This document shows, piece after piece, positions 32,911-43,317 of a DNA stretch of 64,000 nucleotides. Every line of letters starts with the position of its first letter. Within the stretch, counting starts at the first letter, position 1. A model generated the notes under the pieces. The model had not been told where the DNA came from, searched no databases, and saw only the letters and a list, made by a program, of their open reading frames with translations. Source of the stretch: an uncultured Planctomycetia bacterium (lineage in GTDB: Bacteria > Planctomycetota > Phycisphaerae > Phycisphaerales > SM1A02); NCBI GenBank assembly GCA_937871505.1, contig CALMPF010000020.1:57151-121150 (forward strand), in the 5' to 3' direction. The position numbers were made by a program, and so were the translations under genes.

Positions 32911-33032
32911 GTCGGACGCTCGAATGCGCGGCCCGTCGCAACCTCGTTCGGTCGTCGCGCGCCTGCGCGGGACGGCGGCGGATCGCGGCCACAGGCTGCC
33001 AGGGCGGGTTCGAAGGAGTTCGCGCCGCGTGC

Positions 33033-33073
33033 AGGGCCAACGGCCAAGGGACGAGGGCCAGAGGGCCAAGTGG
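33033..33073. repeat. GGCCAA-rich low-complexity spacer
   Basis: Repeated GGGCCAA/GGCCAAGG units about 30 bases upstream of the pdhA -10 box. It contains CCAACGGCCAA, also found in the nadK upstream region at 14847-14857. Confidence 0.6.
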
Positions 33074-33101
33074 ACGATCACCGACCTGCGGACCTCGCTC
33101 C

Positions 33102-33107
33102 TACCCT
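33102..33107 (+). promoter_or_regulatory. -10 box TACCCT, leaderless pdhA
   Basis: Eight bases before ATG 33116. The surrounding CTACCCTCCC matches the trxB box. Confidence 0.55.
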
Positions 33108-33115
33108 CCCGCTTC

Positions 33116-34339
33116 ATGTCATCGACGGCATCAGCCCACTCCGATTCTCGCTCCGGCGGCGGCGCGGCGCCTGAGGCGGCGGGGAATCCTGCCGCGGCCT
33201 CGGCCAACGGCGCCGCGGCGGATCCCTCCGGGCGACCTGCGGCCCGCGCGACCGAGAGGACGGAGGCCGCTCCCGCCGCATCGCTTGCCGCCGAGCTCCC
33301 GGACGACGTGCTCCTCGGCTGGCTTCGCGACATGCTGCTCATCCGCGAGTTCGAGGTGCGGACGATGCAGGCGTACCAGGAGAAGAAGATCGGCGGGTTC
33401 TGCCACGTCTACATCGGGCAGGAGGCGGTCGCAGTCGGTTGCACGGCGGCGATCGAGCGGCGCGACCCCATGGTGACCGCCTACCGCGATCATGGCCATG
33501 CGCTCGCGCGGGGGATGGACCCGCGCCACTGCATGGCCGAGATGTTCGGCCGCATCGGCGGGTGCGCGAAGGGCAAGGGGGGCTCGATGCACATGTTCGA
33601 CAAGGCGAACAACCTCTTCGGAGGTCACGGCATCGTCGGCGCCCAGACGCCGCTCGGCGCCGGTCTCGCCTTCGCGACCAAGTATGAGGACGAGGTGATC
33701 GAGGGACGCCGATCGGACCGGGTCACGCTCTGCTTCCTCGGCGACGGCGCCCTGAACCAGGGCGCGTTCCACGAGGCGAAGAACCTCGCCGGTCTCCTCG
33801 ACCTTCCGGTGATCTTCGTCGTGGAGAACAACGGCTACTCGATGGGCACGTCGATCTCGCGCGGGACCACGATGGGGCACGACATCTCCGTCAAGGCGGC
33901 CGGCTACGGCATCGAGGCGGCGGTGATCGACGGCATGGACGTGATGACCGTCTACGACGCGATGAAGCCCCTCGTCGATCGCTGCCGCGCGACGAGCCGG
34001 CCTGCCTTCGTGGACATGCGGACATACCGCTACAAGGGGCATTCGATGTCGGACCCGCGCAAGTACCGGACCCGCGCCGAGGAGGAGCAGTACGAGGCCT
34101 CCGATCCCATCGGCCGCCTCGCGGCGTGGCTCGAGTCCAGCCGCGGCTTCTCCAAGCAGCGCTACGACGAGCTCGCGCGGGAGGTGCGCCAGCAGGTCCG
34201 CGACTGCGTGAAGTGGGCCGAGGCGAGCCCCGAACCGCCGATCGAGGAGCTCTACACCGACGTCTACGTCGAGCGCTTCGGTCCCTACCTGGGAACGTCG
34301 CCGCCGCAGATGCTCCGCGACGGCGCCGACGAGGCCTGA
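33116..34339 (+). CDS. pdhA: Pyruvate dehydrogenase E1 alpha subunit
   Basis: 407 residues. Thiamine-diphosphate subunit that decarboxylates pyruvate; forms a heterotetramer with PdhB. An Ala/Ser/Pro-rich leader of about 60 residues precedes the core (VLLGWLRDMLLIREFEVRTMQAYQEKKIGGFCHVYIGQEA). ThDP-binding motif GDGALNQGAFHEAKNLAGLLDLPVIFVVENNGYSMGT is intact, as is the regulatory-loop RYKGHSMSDPRKYRTRAEEE. Active-site His lies in YRDHGHALARG. Leaderless by box geometry. pdhB follows after 128 bp. Confidence 0.95.
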   Translation: MSSTASAHSDSRSGGGAAPEAAGNPAAASANGAAADPSGRPAARATERTEAAPAASLAAELPDDVLLGWLRDMLLIREFEVRTMQAYQEKKIGGFCHVYIGQEAVAVGCTAAIERRDPMVTAYRDHGHALARGMDPRHCMAEMFGRIGGCAKGKGGSMHMFDKANNLFGGHGIVGAQTPLGAGLAFATKYEDEVIEGRRSDRVTLCFLGDGALNQGAFHEAKNLAGLLDLPVIFVVENNGYSMGTSISRGTTMGHDISVKAAGYGIEAAVIDGMDVMTVYDAMKPLVDRCRATSRPAFVDMRTYRYKGHSMSDPRKYRTRAEEEQYEASDPIGRLAAWLESSRGFSKQRYDELAREVRQQVRDCVKWAEASPEPPIEELYTDVYVERFGPYLGTSPPQMLRDGADEA

Positions 34340-34467
34340 TTTCCCGCGGCGGAGTCGGCGCCGTCGGAGCCCGGCTCCGCACCCCGGTCGGCGCCCGGCT
34401 CCGCGATCCGCTCCGCATTCCACTCCCATTCCGGCGCCGCAACCGCGATCCGCCGCCGCAGACCAGC

Positions 34468-35454
34468 ATGGCCACACGAGAGATCGAGTTCCGAGATGCC
34501 CTCCGCGAGGCGATGAGCGAGGAGATGCGGCGCGATGTCCGCGTCTTCCTTCTGGGCGAGGAGGTCGCCGAGTACAACGGCGCGTACAAGGTGAGCAAGG
34601 GGATGCTCGACGAGTTCGGGCCTCGCCGCGTCATCGATACGCCGATCTCCGAGAGCGGCTTCGCAGGCATGGCCATCGGCGCCGCGATGATGGGACTTCG
34701 CCCGATCGTCGAGTTCATGAGCTGGTCCTTCTCGCTGGTCGCGGCGGACCCGATCCTGAACAACGCACCGAAGATGCTCTACATGTCGGGCGGCCAGTTC
34801 GGCTGTCCGATCGTCTTCCGCGGCAACGACGGCGCGGGCGGCCAGCTCGGCTCGACGCACTCCTGGTGCGTCGAGAGCCTCTACTCGAACGTCCCCGGAC
34901 TGAAGATGGCGATCCCGAGCGATCCGCACGACGCCAAGGGGCTGCTCAAGACCGCCATCCGCGACGACGATCCGGTCTTCTTCCTCGAGAGCGAGCGGAT
35001 GCTCGGCATGAAGGGGCCGGTGCCCGAGGAGGAGTACCTGATCCCCTTCGGCCAGTCGATCGTGCGGCGGCGCGGCGCCGACGTGACCTTGATCTCCTTC
35101 GGCCGCCCGGTCCACTTCTGCATGGAGGCCGCCGAGGCCCTCGCGCCGGAGGGCATCGACTGCGAGGTGATCGACGGCCGCACCATCCGTCCGCTGGACA
35201 TCGAGGCCTTCGTCCGGAGCGTGCGGCGGACGAACCGCTGCGTCGTCGTCGATCAGTCGTGGCCCTTCGCCTCCGTCGGCAGCGAGGTGGTCGCCCAGGT
35301 TCACGAGCGTTGCTTCGACGATCTGGACAACCATGTCCACCGCGTCCACAGCGACGATGTGCCGACGCCCTACGCGAGCAACCTCGAGCAGGCGTATCTG
35401 CCCAACGTCCGCAAGATCTGCGAGGCGGTCCGCTCCGCGACGTATCGGGCGTAG
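34468..35454 (+). CDS. pdhB: Pyruvate dehydrogenase E1 beta subunit
   Basis: 328 residues, starting MATREIEFRDALREAMSEEMRRD. Pairs with PdhA at the ThDP site; carries LLGEEVAEYNGAYKVSKGMLDEFGPRRVIDTPISESGFAGMAIGAAM, with the catalytic Glu in GEEV, and the TK-C domain VIDGRTIRPLDIEAFVRSV. Complete, single domain, no lipoyl fusion. No Shine-Dalgarno is visible and the gap to pdhA is a GC-rich spacer with repeated GCCCGGCTCCGC, so it is probably transcribed with pdhA. Confidence 0.95.
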   Translation: MATREIEFRDALREAMSEEMRRDVRVFLLGEEVAEYNGAYKVSKGMLDEFGPRRVIDTPISESGFAGMAIGAAMMGLRPIVEFMSWSFSLVAADPILNNAPKMLYMSGGQFGCPIVFRGNDGAGGQLGSTHSWCVESLYSNVPGLKMAIPSDPHDAKGLLKTAIRDDDPVFFLESERMLGMKGPVPEEEYLIPFGQSIVRRRGADVTLISFGRPVHFCMEAAEALAPEGIDCEVIDGRTIRPLDIEAFVRSVRRTNRCVVVDQSWPFASVGSEVVAQVHERCFDDLDNHVHRVHSDDVPTPYASNLEQAYLPNVRKICEAVRSATYRA

Positions 35455-35483
35455 CGCTCCCGCAGGCGGCAGGGGCTCCGTGG

Positions 35484-35489
35484 TACAAC
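35484..35489 (+). promoter_or_regulatory. Putative -10 box TACAAC upstream of pgi
   Basis: 52 bases before ATG 35542; a poorer match than other boxes. Confidence 0.3.
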
Positions 35490-35541
35490 ACGCCCCTGCG
35501 CCGGCCGACAGGCACCGCCGCGCGACGACGCGACCGCCACC

Positions 35542-37185
35542 ATGACCTCTCCCCGAATCAAGCCAGTCGACCGTCCCGCGTGGAGCGCCCTCCAGGCGCA
35601 CCGGGCCTCGCATGGAGACGCGCACCTCCGCGCCCTCTTCGCCGCCGACCCGCGCCGCGGCGAGCGCATGAGCGCCGAGGCGGCGGGGATCTTCCTCGAC
35701 TGGTCGAAGCAGCGCGTCGTCGACGAGACCATGACGCTCCTCGCCGCGCTGGCGCGGGAGTGCGGAGTCCCCGAGCGGATCGAGGCGATGTTCCGCGGGG
35801 AGCGGATCAACGTCACCGAAGGCCGGGCGGTGCTCCACGTCGCGCTGCGGGCCCCGCGCGGCGAGCGCATCGTCGTCGACGGCCACGACGTCGTGCCCGA
35901 CGTCCATGCGGTGCTCGACGCGATGGCCGTCCTCGCGACGGGAGTCCGCGACGGGACCTGGACGGGGTACACCGGCAAGCGCATCCGCAACGTCGTCAAC
36001 GTGGGGATCGGCGGCTCGGATCTCGGCCCGGTGATGGCCTATGAGGCGCTGCGTCCCTTCAGCGACCGCTCGATGACGTTCCGCTTCGTCTCCAACATCG
36101 ACGGGTCGGACTTTCTCGAGGCCGTCCGCGGGCTCGATCCCGCCGAGACGCTCTTCGTGATCTCGTCCAAGACCTTCACGACGCTGGAGACGATGACCAA
36201 CGCGCACACGGCGCGGGAGTGGTCGCTCCGCGCCTTCGGCGGAGCGGTCGCCGCGGTCCGGCGCCACTTCGTCGCGGTCTCGACCAACGCCGAGAAGGTC
36301 GGCGAGTTCGGCATCGACCCGGCCAACATGTTCGGTTTCTGGGATTGGGTCGGAGGCCGATACTCGATGGACTCCGCGATCGGCCTCTCGACGATGATCG
36401 CCGTCGGGCCTGAACGCTTCCGCGAGATGCTCGGGGGGTTCCGGGCGATGGACGAGCACTTCCGATCGGCGCCGATCGAGCGCAACCTGCCTGCGATCAT
36501 GGGCCTCCTCGGCATCTGGAACGCGAACTTCCTCGGAGCTCCGACGGTCGCGGTCCTCCCCTACGACCAGTATCTGCATCGCTTCCCGGCGTACCTCCAG
36601 CAGCTCACGATGGAGAGCAACGGCAAGCACGTCACGCTCGAAGGCGAGCGCGTCGCCTGCGAGACGGGGCCGATCTACTGGGGCGAGCCCGGGACCAACG
36701 GCCAGCATTCCTTCTACCAGCTCGTGCATCAGGGAACGCGGCTCATCCCCTGCGACTTCGTCGCGGTGGCGCGCCCTCCGGAGGAGCTGGGACGGCACCA
36801 CGACATGCTGCTGGCCAACGTCCTCGCCCAGGCGGAAGCGCTGGCGTTCGGCAAGACCCCCGAGGAGGTGCGCGCCGAAGGGACGCCGGAGCGGCTGGTC
36901 CCGCACCGCACCTTCGACGGCAACCGTCCATCCAGCATGATCGTCGTCGAGTCGCTGACGCCGGCGGCCCTGGGAGCCCTCGTGGCGCTGTACGAGCACT
37001 CGGTCTTCGTGCAGGGGACGATCTGGAACATCGATTCGTTCGACCAGTGGGGGGTCGAGCTGGGGAAAGTCCTCGCCCAGCGGATCATTCCCGAGCTCGA
37101 GGCCCAAGGGGCCCCGGACCCGACCCACGACAGCTCGACCAGCGCGCTGATCCGCCGCCTGCGGTCGCTGCGGGGAAAGGCGTAG
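35542..37185 (+). CDS. pgi: Glucose-6-phosphate isomerase
   Basis: 547 residues. Interconverts glucose 6-phosphate and fructose 6-phosphate. Signature [17 protein letters not shown], phosphate-binding [27 protein letters not shown] with active-site residues, [26 protein letters not shown] with the catalytic His, and the C-terminal [11 protein letters not shown]. Long (about 550) bacterial type. It sits between pdhB and gnd on the same strand, placing glycolysis and pentose phosphate branch enzymes together. Confidence 0.97.
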   Translation: MTSPRIKPVDRPAWSALQAHRASHGDAHLRALFAADPRRGERMSAEAAGIFLDWSKQRVVDETMTLLAALARECGVPERIEAMFRGERINVTEGRAVLHVALRAPRGERIVVDGHDVVPDVHAVLDAMAVLATGVRDGTWTGYTGKRIRNVVNVGIGGSDLGPVMAYEALRPFSDRSMTFRFVSNIDGSDFLEAVRGLDPAETLFVISSKTFTTLETMTNAHTAREWSLRAFGGAVAAVRRHFVAVSTNAEKVGEFGIDPANMFGFWDWVGGRYSMDSAIGLSTMIAVGPERFREMLGGFRAMDEHFRSAPIERNLPAIMGLLGIWNANFLGAPTVAVLPYDQYLHRFPAYLQQLTMESNGKHVTLEGERVACETGPIYWGEPGTNGQHSFYQLVHQGTRLIPCDFVAVARPPEELGRHHDMLLANVLAQAEALAFGKTPEEVRAEGTPERLVPHRTFDGNRPSSMIVVESLTPAALGALVALYEHSVFVQGTIWNIDSFDQWGVELGKVLAQRIIPELEAQGAPDPTHDSSTSALIRRLRSLRGKA

Positions 37186-37281
37186 GAGTTCGCGGGCGCG
37201 CCGCGCGAGCGACCTTTGCCACAGTTCGCCAGAGCGCGCCGCGCGTGACGGCGCAGCATCGCCACCGACGGAGCCACCACG

Positions 37282-38364
<1,083 letters not shown>

Positions 38365-38478
38365 CGCGGCGGCGCCTCCCGGCTCCTGCCGCAGCCTCCG
38401 GACGCGGTGTTCCGAAGCCCCGATGCCGAGGGATGCCGGAGCGCGTGCGCGCCGGCGCTGGGACCTGCCGCGCCGTCG

Positions 38479-38484
38479 TACAAT
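38479..38484 (+). promoter_or_regulatory. -10 box TACAAT, leaderless pdhC
   Basis: Nine bases before ATG 38494; the best -10 match in this strand run. Gives E2 its own promoter. Confidence 0.55.
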
Positions 38485-38493
38485 CGCCGCTCC

Positions 38494-40056
38494 ATGCCCA
38501 TCGAGCTCACCATGCCGCGGCTCTCCGACACGATGGAGTCGGGGACGATCATCAAGTGGAACGTCAAGGAGGGGGACAGCGTCTCCTCAGGGACGGCCGT
38601 CGCCGACGTCGAGACCGACAAGGCGACGATGGAGATGCAGAGCTTCGACGACGGCGTCGTTGCGAAGATCCTCGTGCCCGAGGGCAAGCTCGTCCCGGTC
38701 GGCACGGTCATCGCCCTGATCGCGGAGGAGGGGGAGGACCCCGCCTCGGTCGAGGCGGCCCGAAAGAGGGGTGGCGGGGATGGCGCGGGTGGCGGGGCGG
38801 GCGGCAGCGATGCCAAGCGCGATGCCGCCGAGCCGCGCCGCTCGGCCGACGCGCCGCGATCCGGGACGGGTGCGGCCTCGGGCGATCGAGCTGTGAAGCA
38901 GGACGCCGCGGGAGGCCCCGCAGCGCGCGAGCGCGACGAGCAGTCGACGCAGGGTGCACCGAGCGAACGCTCCGAGCCGCGCTCGGGTCGGGAGGCCGCG
39001 GCCGGCGGAAGCGGCGGCGGCGAGCGGGATGCGAGGGCGGAAGCCGACGCCGATGCCGGTGGGCACGCCGACGCGGATCGGGGCAAGCTTCGCGTGAGCC
39101 CGGTGGCGCGGCGGATCGCCGATGAGCATGGCGTCGATGTGCGGCGGGTCTCCGGCAGCGGTCCGGGCGGGCGCGTGGTGAAGGAGGATGTCCTCGCGGC
39201 GATCGAGCGCGGAAGCGGCGGGTCCGGGGGAAGTGCCGACGCATCGCGCAGCGCCGCCGATGACGCGCCCGCGCGGCGCGGCGCCTCGGGGAGCTCCTCG
39301 GCGCCCGCGGGCCCGGCCCCGGCAGGCCCGGGCGCGGCGCGGCCTGCGCGCCTGACGGCGACGACCATCGCGCTCTCGGGAATGCGGCAGACCATCGCCA
39401 GGCGCCTCGTCGAGAGCAAGACGACGATCCCGCACTACCAGGTGACGATGCGGATCGCGATGGATGCCCTGCTCGACCTCCGGGGAACCCTCAATCGTCA
39501 GCTCGCCGGGCAGGGAATCAAGCTCTCGGTCAACGACTTTCTCGTCCGCGCCTGCGGACTCGCGATGCACGGCCATCCGGAGTTCAACGCGAGCTGGGCC
39601 GGCGGGGAAGGCGTCCGGGTGCACGGGTCGGTCAACATCGGCATCGCGATCTCGCTCCCGCGCGAGCGCGGGGGCGGGCTCGTCGTCGGCGTGATCCGCG
39701 ACGCCGACGCGAAGGGGCTGCGGCAGATCTCGGAGGAGAGCCGGACGCTCGCCGAGCGCGCCCGCGGCCGCGGCCTCTCCGCGGAGGAGATGTCCGACTC
39801 CACCTTCACGATCTCGAACCTCGGGATGTTCGGCGTCGATCACTTCACCGCGATCATCAACCCGCCGAACAGCGCCATCCTCGCCGTTGGCGCCGCGCTC
39901 GAGCAGCCGGTCGTCCGCGACGGGCAGATCGTCGTCGGTCATGAGATGTCCGCGACCCTCAGCCTCGACCACCGCGTGATCGACGGCGCGATGGCCGCCG
40001 CCTACCTCGCGACCCTGCGCGATCTCCTGGAGAACCCGGCCGGGCTGCTGGTCTGA
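38494..40056 (+). CDS. pdhC: Dihydrolipoyllysine acetyltransferase (PDH E2)
   Basis: 520 residues. One lipoyl domain (1-80) with lipoyl-lysine K43 in VETDKATMEMQS; a long Gly/Ala/Asp/Arg-rich linker of about 110 residues; peripheral subunit-binding domain at about 200-238 (RVSPVARRIADEHGVDVRRV); a second Ala/Pro linker; catalytic domain from about 290 with H493 and D497 in DHRVIDG. It transfers the acetyl group to CoA and forms the PDH core. Only one lipoyl domain is unusual compared with the three of E. coli but common elsewhere. The E3 gene is not in the window. Separate leaderless promoter; a 13 bp array follows the stop. Confidence 0.95.
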   Translation: MPIELTMPRLSDTMESGTIIKWNVKEGDSVSSGTAVADVETDKATMEMQSFDDGVVAKILVPEGKLVPVGTVIALIAEEGEDPASVEAARKRGGGDGAGGGAGGSDAKRDAAEPRRSADAPRSGTGAASGDRAVKQDAAGGPAARERDEQSTQGAPSERSEPRSGREAAAGGSGGGERDARAEADADAGGHADADRGKLRVSPVARRIADEHGVDVRRVSGSGPGGRVVKEDVLAAIERGSGGSGGSADASRSAADDAPARRGASGSSSAPAGPAPAGPGAARPARLTATTIALSGMRQTIARRLVESKTTIPHYQVTMRIAMDALLDLRGTLNRQLAGQGIKLSVNDFLVRACGLAMHGHPEFNASWAGGEGVRVHGSVNIGIAISLPRERGGGLVVGVIRDADAKGLRQISEESRTLAERARGRGLSAEEMSDSTFTISNLGMFGVDHFTAIINPPNSAILAVGAALEQPVVRDGQIVVGHEMSATLSLDHRVIDGAMAAAYLATLRDLLENPAGLLV

Positions 40057-40085
40057 GCGCCGATCGTTCTTCCAGGTGTGGCTTC

Positions 40086-40137
40086 GGGGTGCCGTTCCGG
40101 GGTGCGGCCTCTGGGTGCGGCCTCGGGGTGCGGCGAG
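40086..40137. repeat. 13 bp tandem array after pdhC
   Basis: Four units of the GGGGTGCGGCCTC type with exact 13-base spacing, starting 30 bases after the pdhC stop. Confidence 0.8.
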
Positions 40138-40331
40138 TCTGCGTGGCTTCCGGACGCGCGACGCCCCTCGCCGAGCGGCGCCCGTGACCCGTGACGAACA
40201 ACTCCCCGGAGGAGCGTCGCGGTCTGACGAGCCCCTGGCGAAGCGGCGGACCGAAGCCTCCGGGCGCCGGCAGAGTCCGGCCGCGGGGGGCGCCCGCGGC
40301 ACGTCGCGCCGCTTCGGCTGCGTCCGACCAC

Positions 40332-41444
40332 CTATTTCACGTCGACGGGAATCAGGTCGATCGCGACCGGATAGTGGTCGCTTGCGTAGCCCTTGGGCGG
40401 GGTGTCGGTTCGGTAGTCGTACTGGTCCCCGGGGTGAAGCGTGCCGAGGACGAAGGCGCTGCCCGGGATCTTCTCGCGGAACGCGGCGCTGTTGAGCAGC
40501 ACGTAGTCGAGCACGCGCTCGCTCTCGTGGGTGCGGTAGCGGCGGCTCTCGGGGTTGCTGCGCTCGGTGGTGCGGTGGGACATCGCGTCGACGAAGCCGG
40601 CCTCGAGGTACGTCCGCAGCGACTTGTCCCACGGCGCCGCGTTGAAGTCGCCGAGCAGGATGATGTTCCGCGCCGGATCCGACTTCATCAGCTCGCGGGC
40701 GATCGCGACGGTTCCCAGCGCCTCGGCCTCGCGCTGATGGTTGAAGTCGCGGCCGGCCTTGTGATGGATGGAGAAGAGCGTCAGCCGGTAGGGCTCGCCC
40801 TCCGGCCGCGGCACTTCAACATCGACGACCAGCGGGCTTCGGGCGAAGCGGAGCCGCCCCGGCGCGGGCGCATCGGCCGGGCGCGGCGACCAGCCCTCGC
40901 CGTCGCGGCGCTGGGCGTCGAGGTTCATGTCGACGTACGTGCGGACGCCGCGGATCGGGAAGCGGCTCAGGACGGAGTTCTCGATTCCGCGCGGGTTGCC
41001 GACATCCCGCGAAGCGATGTGGTCATAGCCCATGTCCTTGAGCCAGCCATCGCGGAACCAGCGCAGCGCCTGTTCCGACTCGACCTCCTGGAGCGCGAGG
41101 ATGTCCGCATCGAGCGCCCGGATCGCGGCTGCGAGGGCGGCGGCGCGGTCGGGCGTGATCTTCATCACGATGTCCTCCATCGCGCCGCGAAGCGCCGGAT
41201 CATCGTGGTCGTCGAAGAGGTTCAGCGTGTTGTACGTCGCCACCCGGATGGCGCCGGGCTGCTTGGGAGGGGCCTTCTCGATCCCGAAGCGCACGCCTGC
41301 CCCGGCCGCGGGACGCTGCGCCGGCGCTGTCGCGGACCCGCCACGCCCCGAAGAACTCCGCCCGCCGGGATTGCTCGGCGCTGCTGCTGCGACGACCGCG
41401 CAGGCGAGGATCGAGAGTCCGAGGGCGAGAAGCGTGCGCGCCAT
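40332..41444 (-). CDS. Exported endonuclease/exonuclease/phosphatase family protein
   Basis: 370 residues from ATG 41444, which opens a clear signal peptide (MARTLLALGLSILACAVVAAAAPS). EEP-fold motifs: VATYNTLNLFDD, catalytic Glu in DILALQEVES, LLGDFNAAPWD with Asp and Asn, LDYVLLNS, and terminal SDHYPVAIDL. The family cleaves phosphodiester or phosphoester bonds in nucleic acids, lipids or inositol phosphates; the extracytoplasmic location fits nutrient scavenging, but the substrate is unknown. The frame is open to an ATG at 41726 that sits nine bases after a TACCAT box, which would add 94 low-complexity residues in front of the signal peptide; I consider this less likely as protein. Confidence 0.88.
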   Translation of the reverse strand: MARTLLALGLSILACAVVAAAAPSNPGGRSSSGRGGSATAPAQRPAAGAGVRFGIEKAPPKQPGAIRVATYNTLNLFDDHDDPALRGAMEDIVMKITPDRAAALAAAIRALDADILALQEVESEQALRWFRDGWLKDMGYDHIASRDVGNPRGIENSVLSRFPIRGVRTYVDMNLDAQRRDGEGWSPRPADAPAPGRLRFARSPLVVDVEVPRPEGEPYRLTLFSIHHKAGRDFNHQREAEALGTVAIARELMKSDPARNIILLGDFNAAPWDKSLRTYLEAGFVDAMSHRTTERSNPESRRYRTHESERVLDYVLLNSAAFREKIPGSAFVLGTLHPGDQYDYRTDTPPKGYASDHYPVAIDLIPVDVK

Positions 41445-41964
41445 CCCTCGTTGGTTCAGCGCGCTGCCGGTACCCGCGCTCGAGCGGCCCGTGGCTTCTG
41501 CGGCGGTCGCCCCAGGCGGCGTCTCACGGAGCCGAAGCGCGGGTCTCGCGCATCGCTCGCGATCGGGGCTTGAAGCTCCGCAGCAGGGCCACCGGCGCCC
41601 CGCCCGCGCCGCGTCCGGGTGCGGAACTCCGACTTCGGTCAACTTCGCGACGAAACCGTTGGGCGCCGGAGCGCTCGGTGCGGGGGTCGCCGAAGCGGGC
41701 GTCGAGTGGTCCGTGGGTCGTCTCATGAGCGGGCGATGGTAGTGGCGGGCGCGCGGGGAACGCGCGGTGCGGGGCGCCGGGGTGATGGAAGGGGGCGACG
41801 CACGAGACGCACTTCGGGGGCCGGAGATGCCTGCGGAAAAGATCGACTGCCCGGAGCCGGAGCGGGTGACGCGACGCGGGCCACGCGGAGGCCGCGGCAG
41901 AGGGATCGCCCCTGATTCCCGCACGCCCGTTCTCAACCGGCCTCGCGCCGCTCGACCGCGCGAA
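41445..41964. other. Intergenic region upstream of EEP gene; possible decayed repeat
   Basis: 520 bp between trpB stop and the EEP start. Bases about 41479-41680 share end-like motifs with the 180 bp element (GCGCTCGAGCG at left; CGCGACGAAACC and GGGCGCCGGAGCGCTCGG at right, with GCCGCGTCCGGG inside), suggesting a decayed copy. A TACCAT box lies at 41736-41741. Confidence 0.45.
41736..41741 (-). promoter_or_regulatory. -10 box TACCAT upstream of EEP gene
   Basis: Nine bases before an in-frame ATG at 41726 but 291 before the signal-peptide start at 41444. Either the mRNA has a long leader or a leaderless extended form exists. Confidence 0.45.
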
Positions 41965-43317
41965 TCACTCCGTTCCGAGGAGGCGCATCGCCTCGGTGAC
42001 GTCCTTGTCGCCGCGCCCGGAGCAGTTCACGACGACGTTCGCATCGCGGGGAAGCGTCGCGGCGAGGCGGATCGCCTCGGCGATGGCATGGGCGGTCTCG
42101 AGGGCGGGGATGATCCCCTCGCGCCTGGCGAGGACCTGGAAGGCGTCGAGCGCCTCGGCATCGGTCGCGACGCGGTAGGAGACGCGGCCGCTCTCCTTCC
42201 ACCAGGCGTGCTCCGGCCCGACGCCGGGATAGTCCAGGCCCGCAGAGCAGGAGTGGACGTCTGCGGTCTGGCCGACCTCGTCCTGAAGGACGTAGCTGAA
42301 CGAGCCGTGGAGCACGCCCCGGGCTCCGTGCGAGAGCGGGGCGGCGTGATCGCCCGGCCTTTCCGAACGCCCGCCCGCCTCGACGCCGACCAGCATGACG
42401 CCTGCGTCGGCGACGAAGGGATGGAAGATCCCCGCGGCGTTGCTTCCCCCGCCGACGCAGGCGACGACGGCGTCGGGGAGCCTCCCGAACGCCTCGAGGC
42501 ACTGGGCCCTGCACTCGCGGCCGATCACCGACTGAAAGTCGCGGACGATGGTGGGGAATGGGTGCGGTCCCACGACGCTGCCGAGGATGTAGTGGGTCTG
42601 CTCGACCGAGCCCATCCAGTCGCGCATCGCCTCGTTGGTCGCGTCCTTCAGCGTCCGGCTGCCCGCGGTCACCTCGTTCACGCGAGCGCCGAGCAGGCGC
42701 ATGCGGAAGACGTTGAGCGCCTGGCGGCGCACGTCCTCGGCCCCCATGTAGACCTCGCACGCCAGGCCGAAGCGGGCGCAGGCGGTCGCGGTGGCGACGC
42801 CATGCTGGCCGGCGCCGGTCTCGGCGATGATCCGTCGCTTGCCCATGCGGATCGCCAGGAGGGCCTGGCCGATCGTGTTGTTGATCTTGTGGGCGCCGGT
42901 GTGGGCGAGATCCTCGCGCTTCAGGTGGATGCGGGCGCCGCGTCCTTCGCCGCCGCCAGCTCCGACCGCGGCCGATCCGGCGAGCTTCTCCGCATGCTCG
43001 CTCAGCCGCGGCGCATGCGTCAGCGGCGTCGGTCGGCCGACGAACGTTCGGTTGAGCTCAGCGAGCTCGCGATGAAACGCCGGATCGCGCGTCGCGGCGC
43101 GGTACGCCTCGGCGAGTTCATCGAGCGCCGGAACGAGCGTCTCGGGAACATAGCGTCCGCCGAAGCGCCCGAACCGACCCTCGGGCGCAGGGGCTTCCGG
43201 CAGGGGGGGCGGCGCCGCGCCGCATGCGGAGCCTGCGGTTCCGGCGAGCGCCGCCGGCGCAGCGGAGGCTGGGCGACCGGTGCGCGCCGGGGTCATGTCG
43301 GCGCCGCGGGGATTCAC
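41965..43317 (-). CDS. trpB: Tryptophan synthase beta subunit
   Basis: 450 residues. PLP enzyme making tryptophan from indole and serine. PLP lysine in [20 protein letters not shown], phosphate loop [34 protein letters not shown], and the C-terminal NCSGRGDKD are present; catalytic Glu in AETGAGQHG. About 45 extra low-complexity residues precede the usual start ([20 protein letters not shown]), and a Gly/Ala insertion ([12 protein letters not shown]) lies before the PLP segment. GTG start at 43317 overlaps the pssA stop (GTGA). trpA is not adjacent, so the alpha subunit must be elsewhere. Confidence 0.96.
   Translation of the reverse strand: MNPRGADMTPARTGRPASAAPAALAGTAGSACGAAPPPLPEAPAPEGRFGRFGGRYVPETLVPALDELAEAYRAATRDPAFHRELAELNRTFVGRPTPLTHAPRLSEHAEKLAGSAAVGAGGGEGRGARIHLKREDLAHTGAHKINNTIGQALLAIRMGKRRIIAETGAGQHGVATATACARFGLACEVYMGAEDVRRQALNVFRMRLLGARVNEVTAGSRTLKDATNEAMRDWMGSVEQTHYILGSVVGPHPFPTIVRDFQSVIGRECRAQCLEAFGRLPDAVVACVGGGSNAAGIFHPFVADAGVMLVGVEAGGRSERPGDHAAPLSHGARGVLHGSFSYVLQDEVGQTADVHSCSAGLDYPGVGPEHAWWKESGRVSYRVATDAEALDAFQVLARREGIIPALETAHAIAEAIRLAATLPRDANVVVNCSGRGDKDVTEAMRLLGTE

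Noticed and set aside
33007..33017. GGGTTCGAAGG as a possible tRNA T-arm
   Set aside because: No acceptor, D or anticodon arm can be drawn around it.
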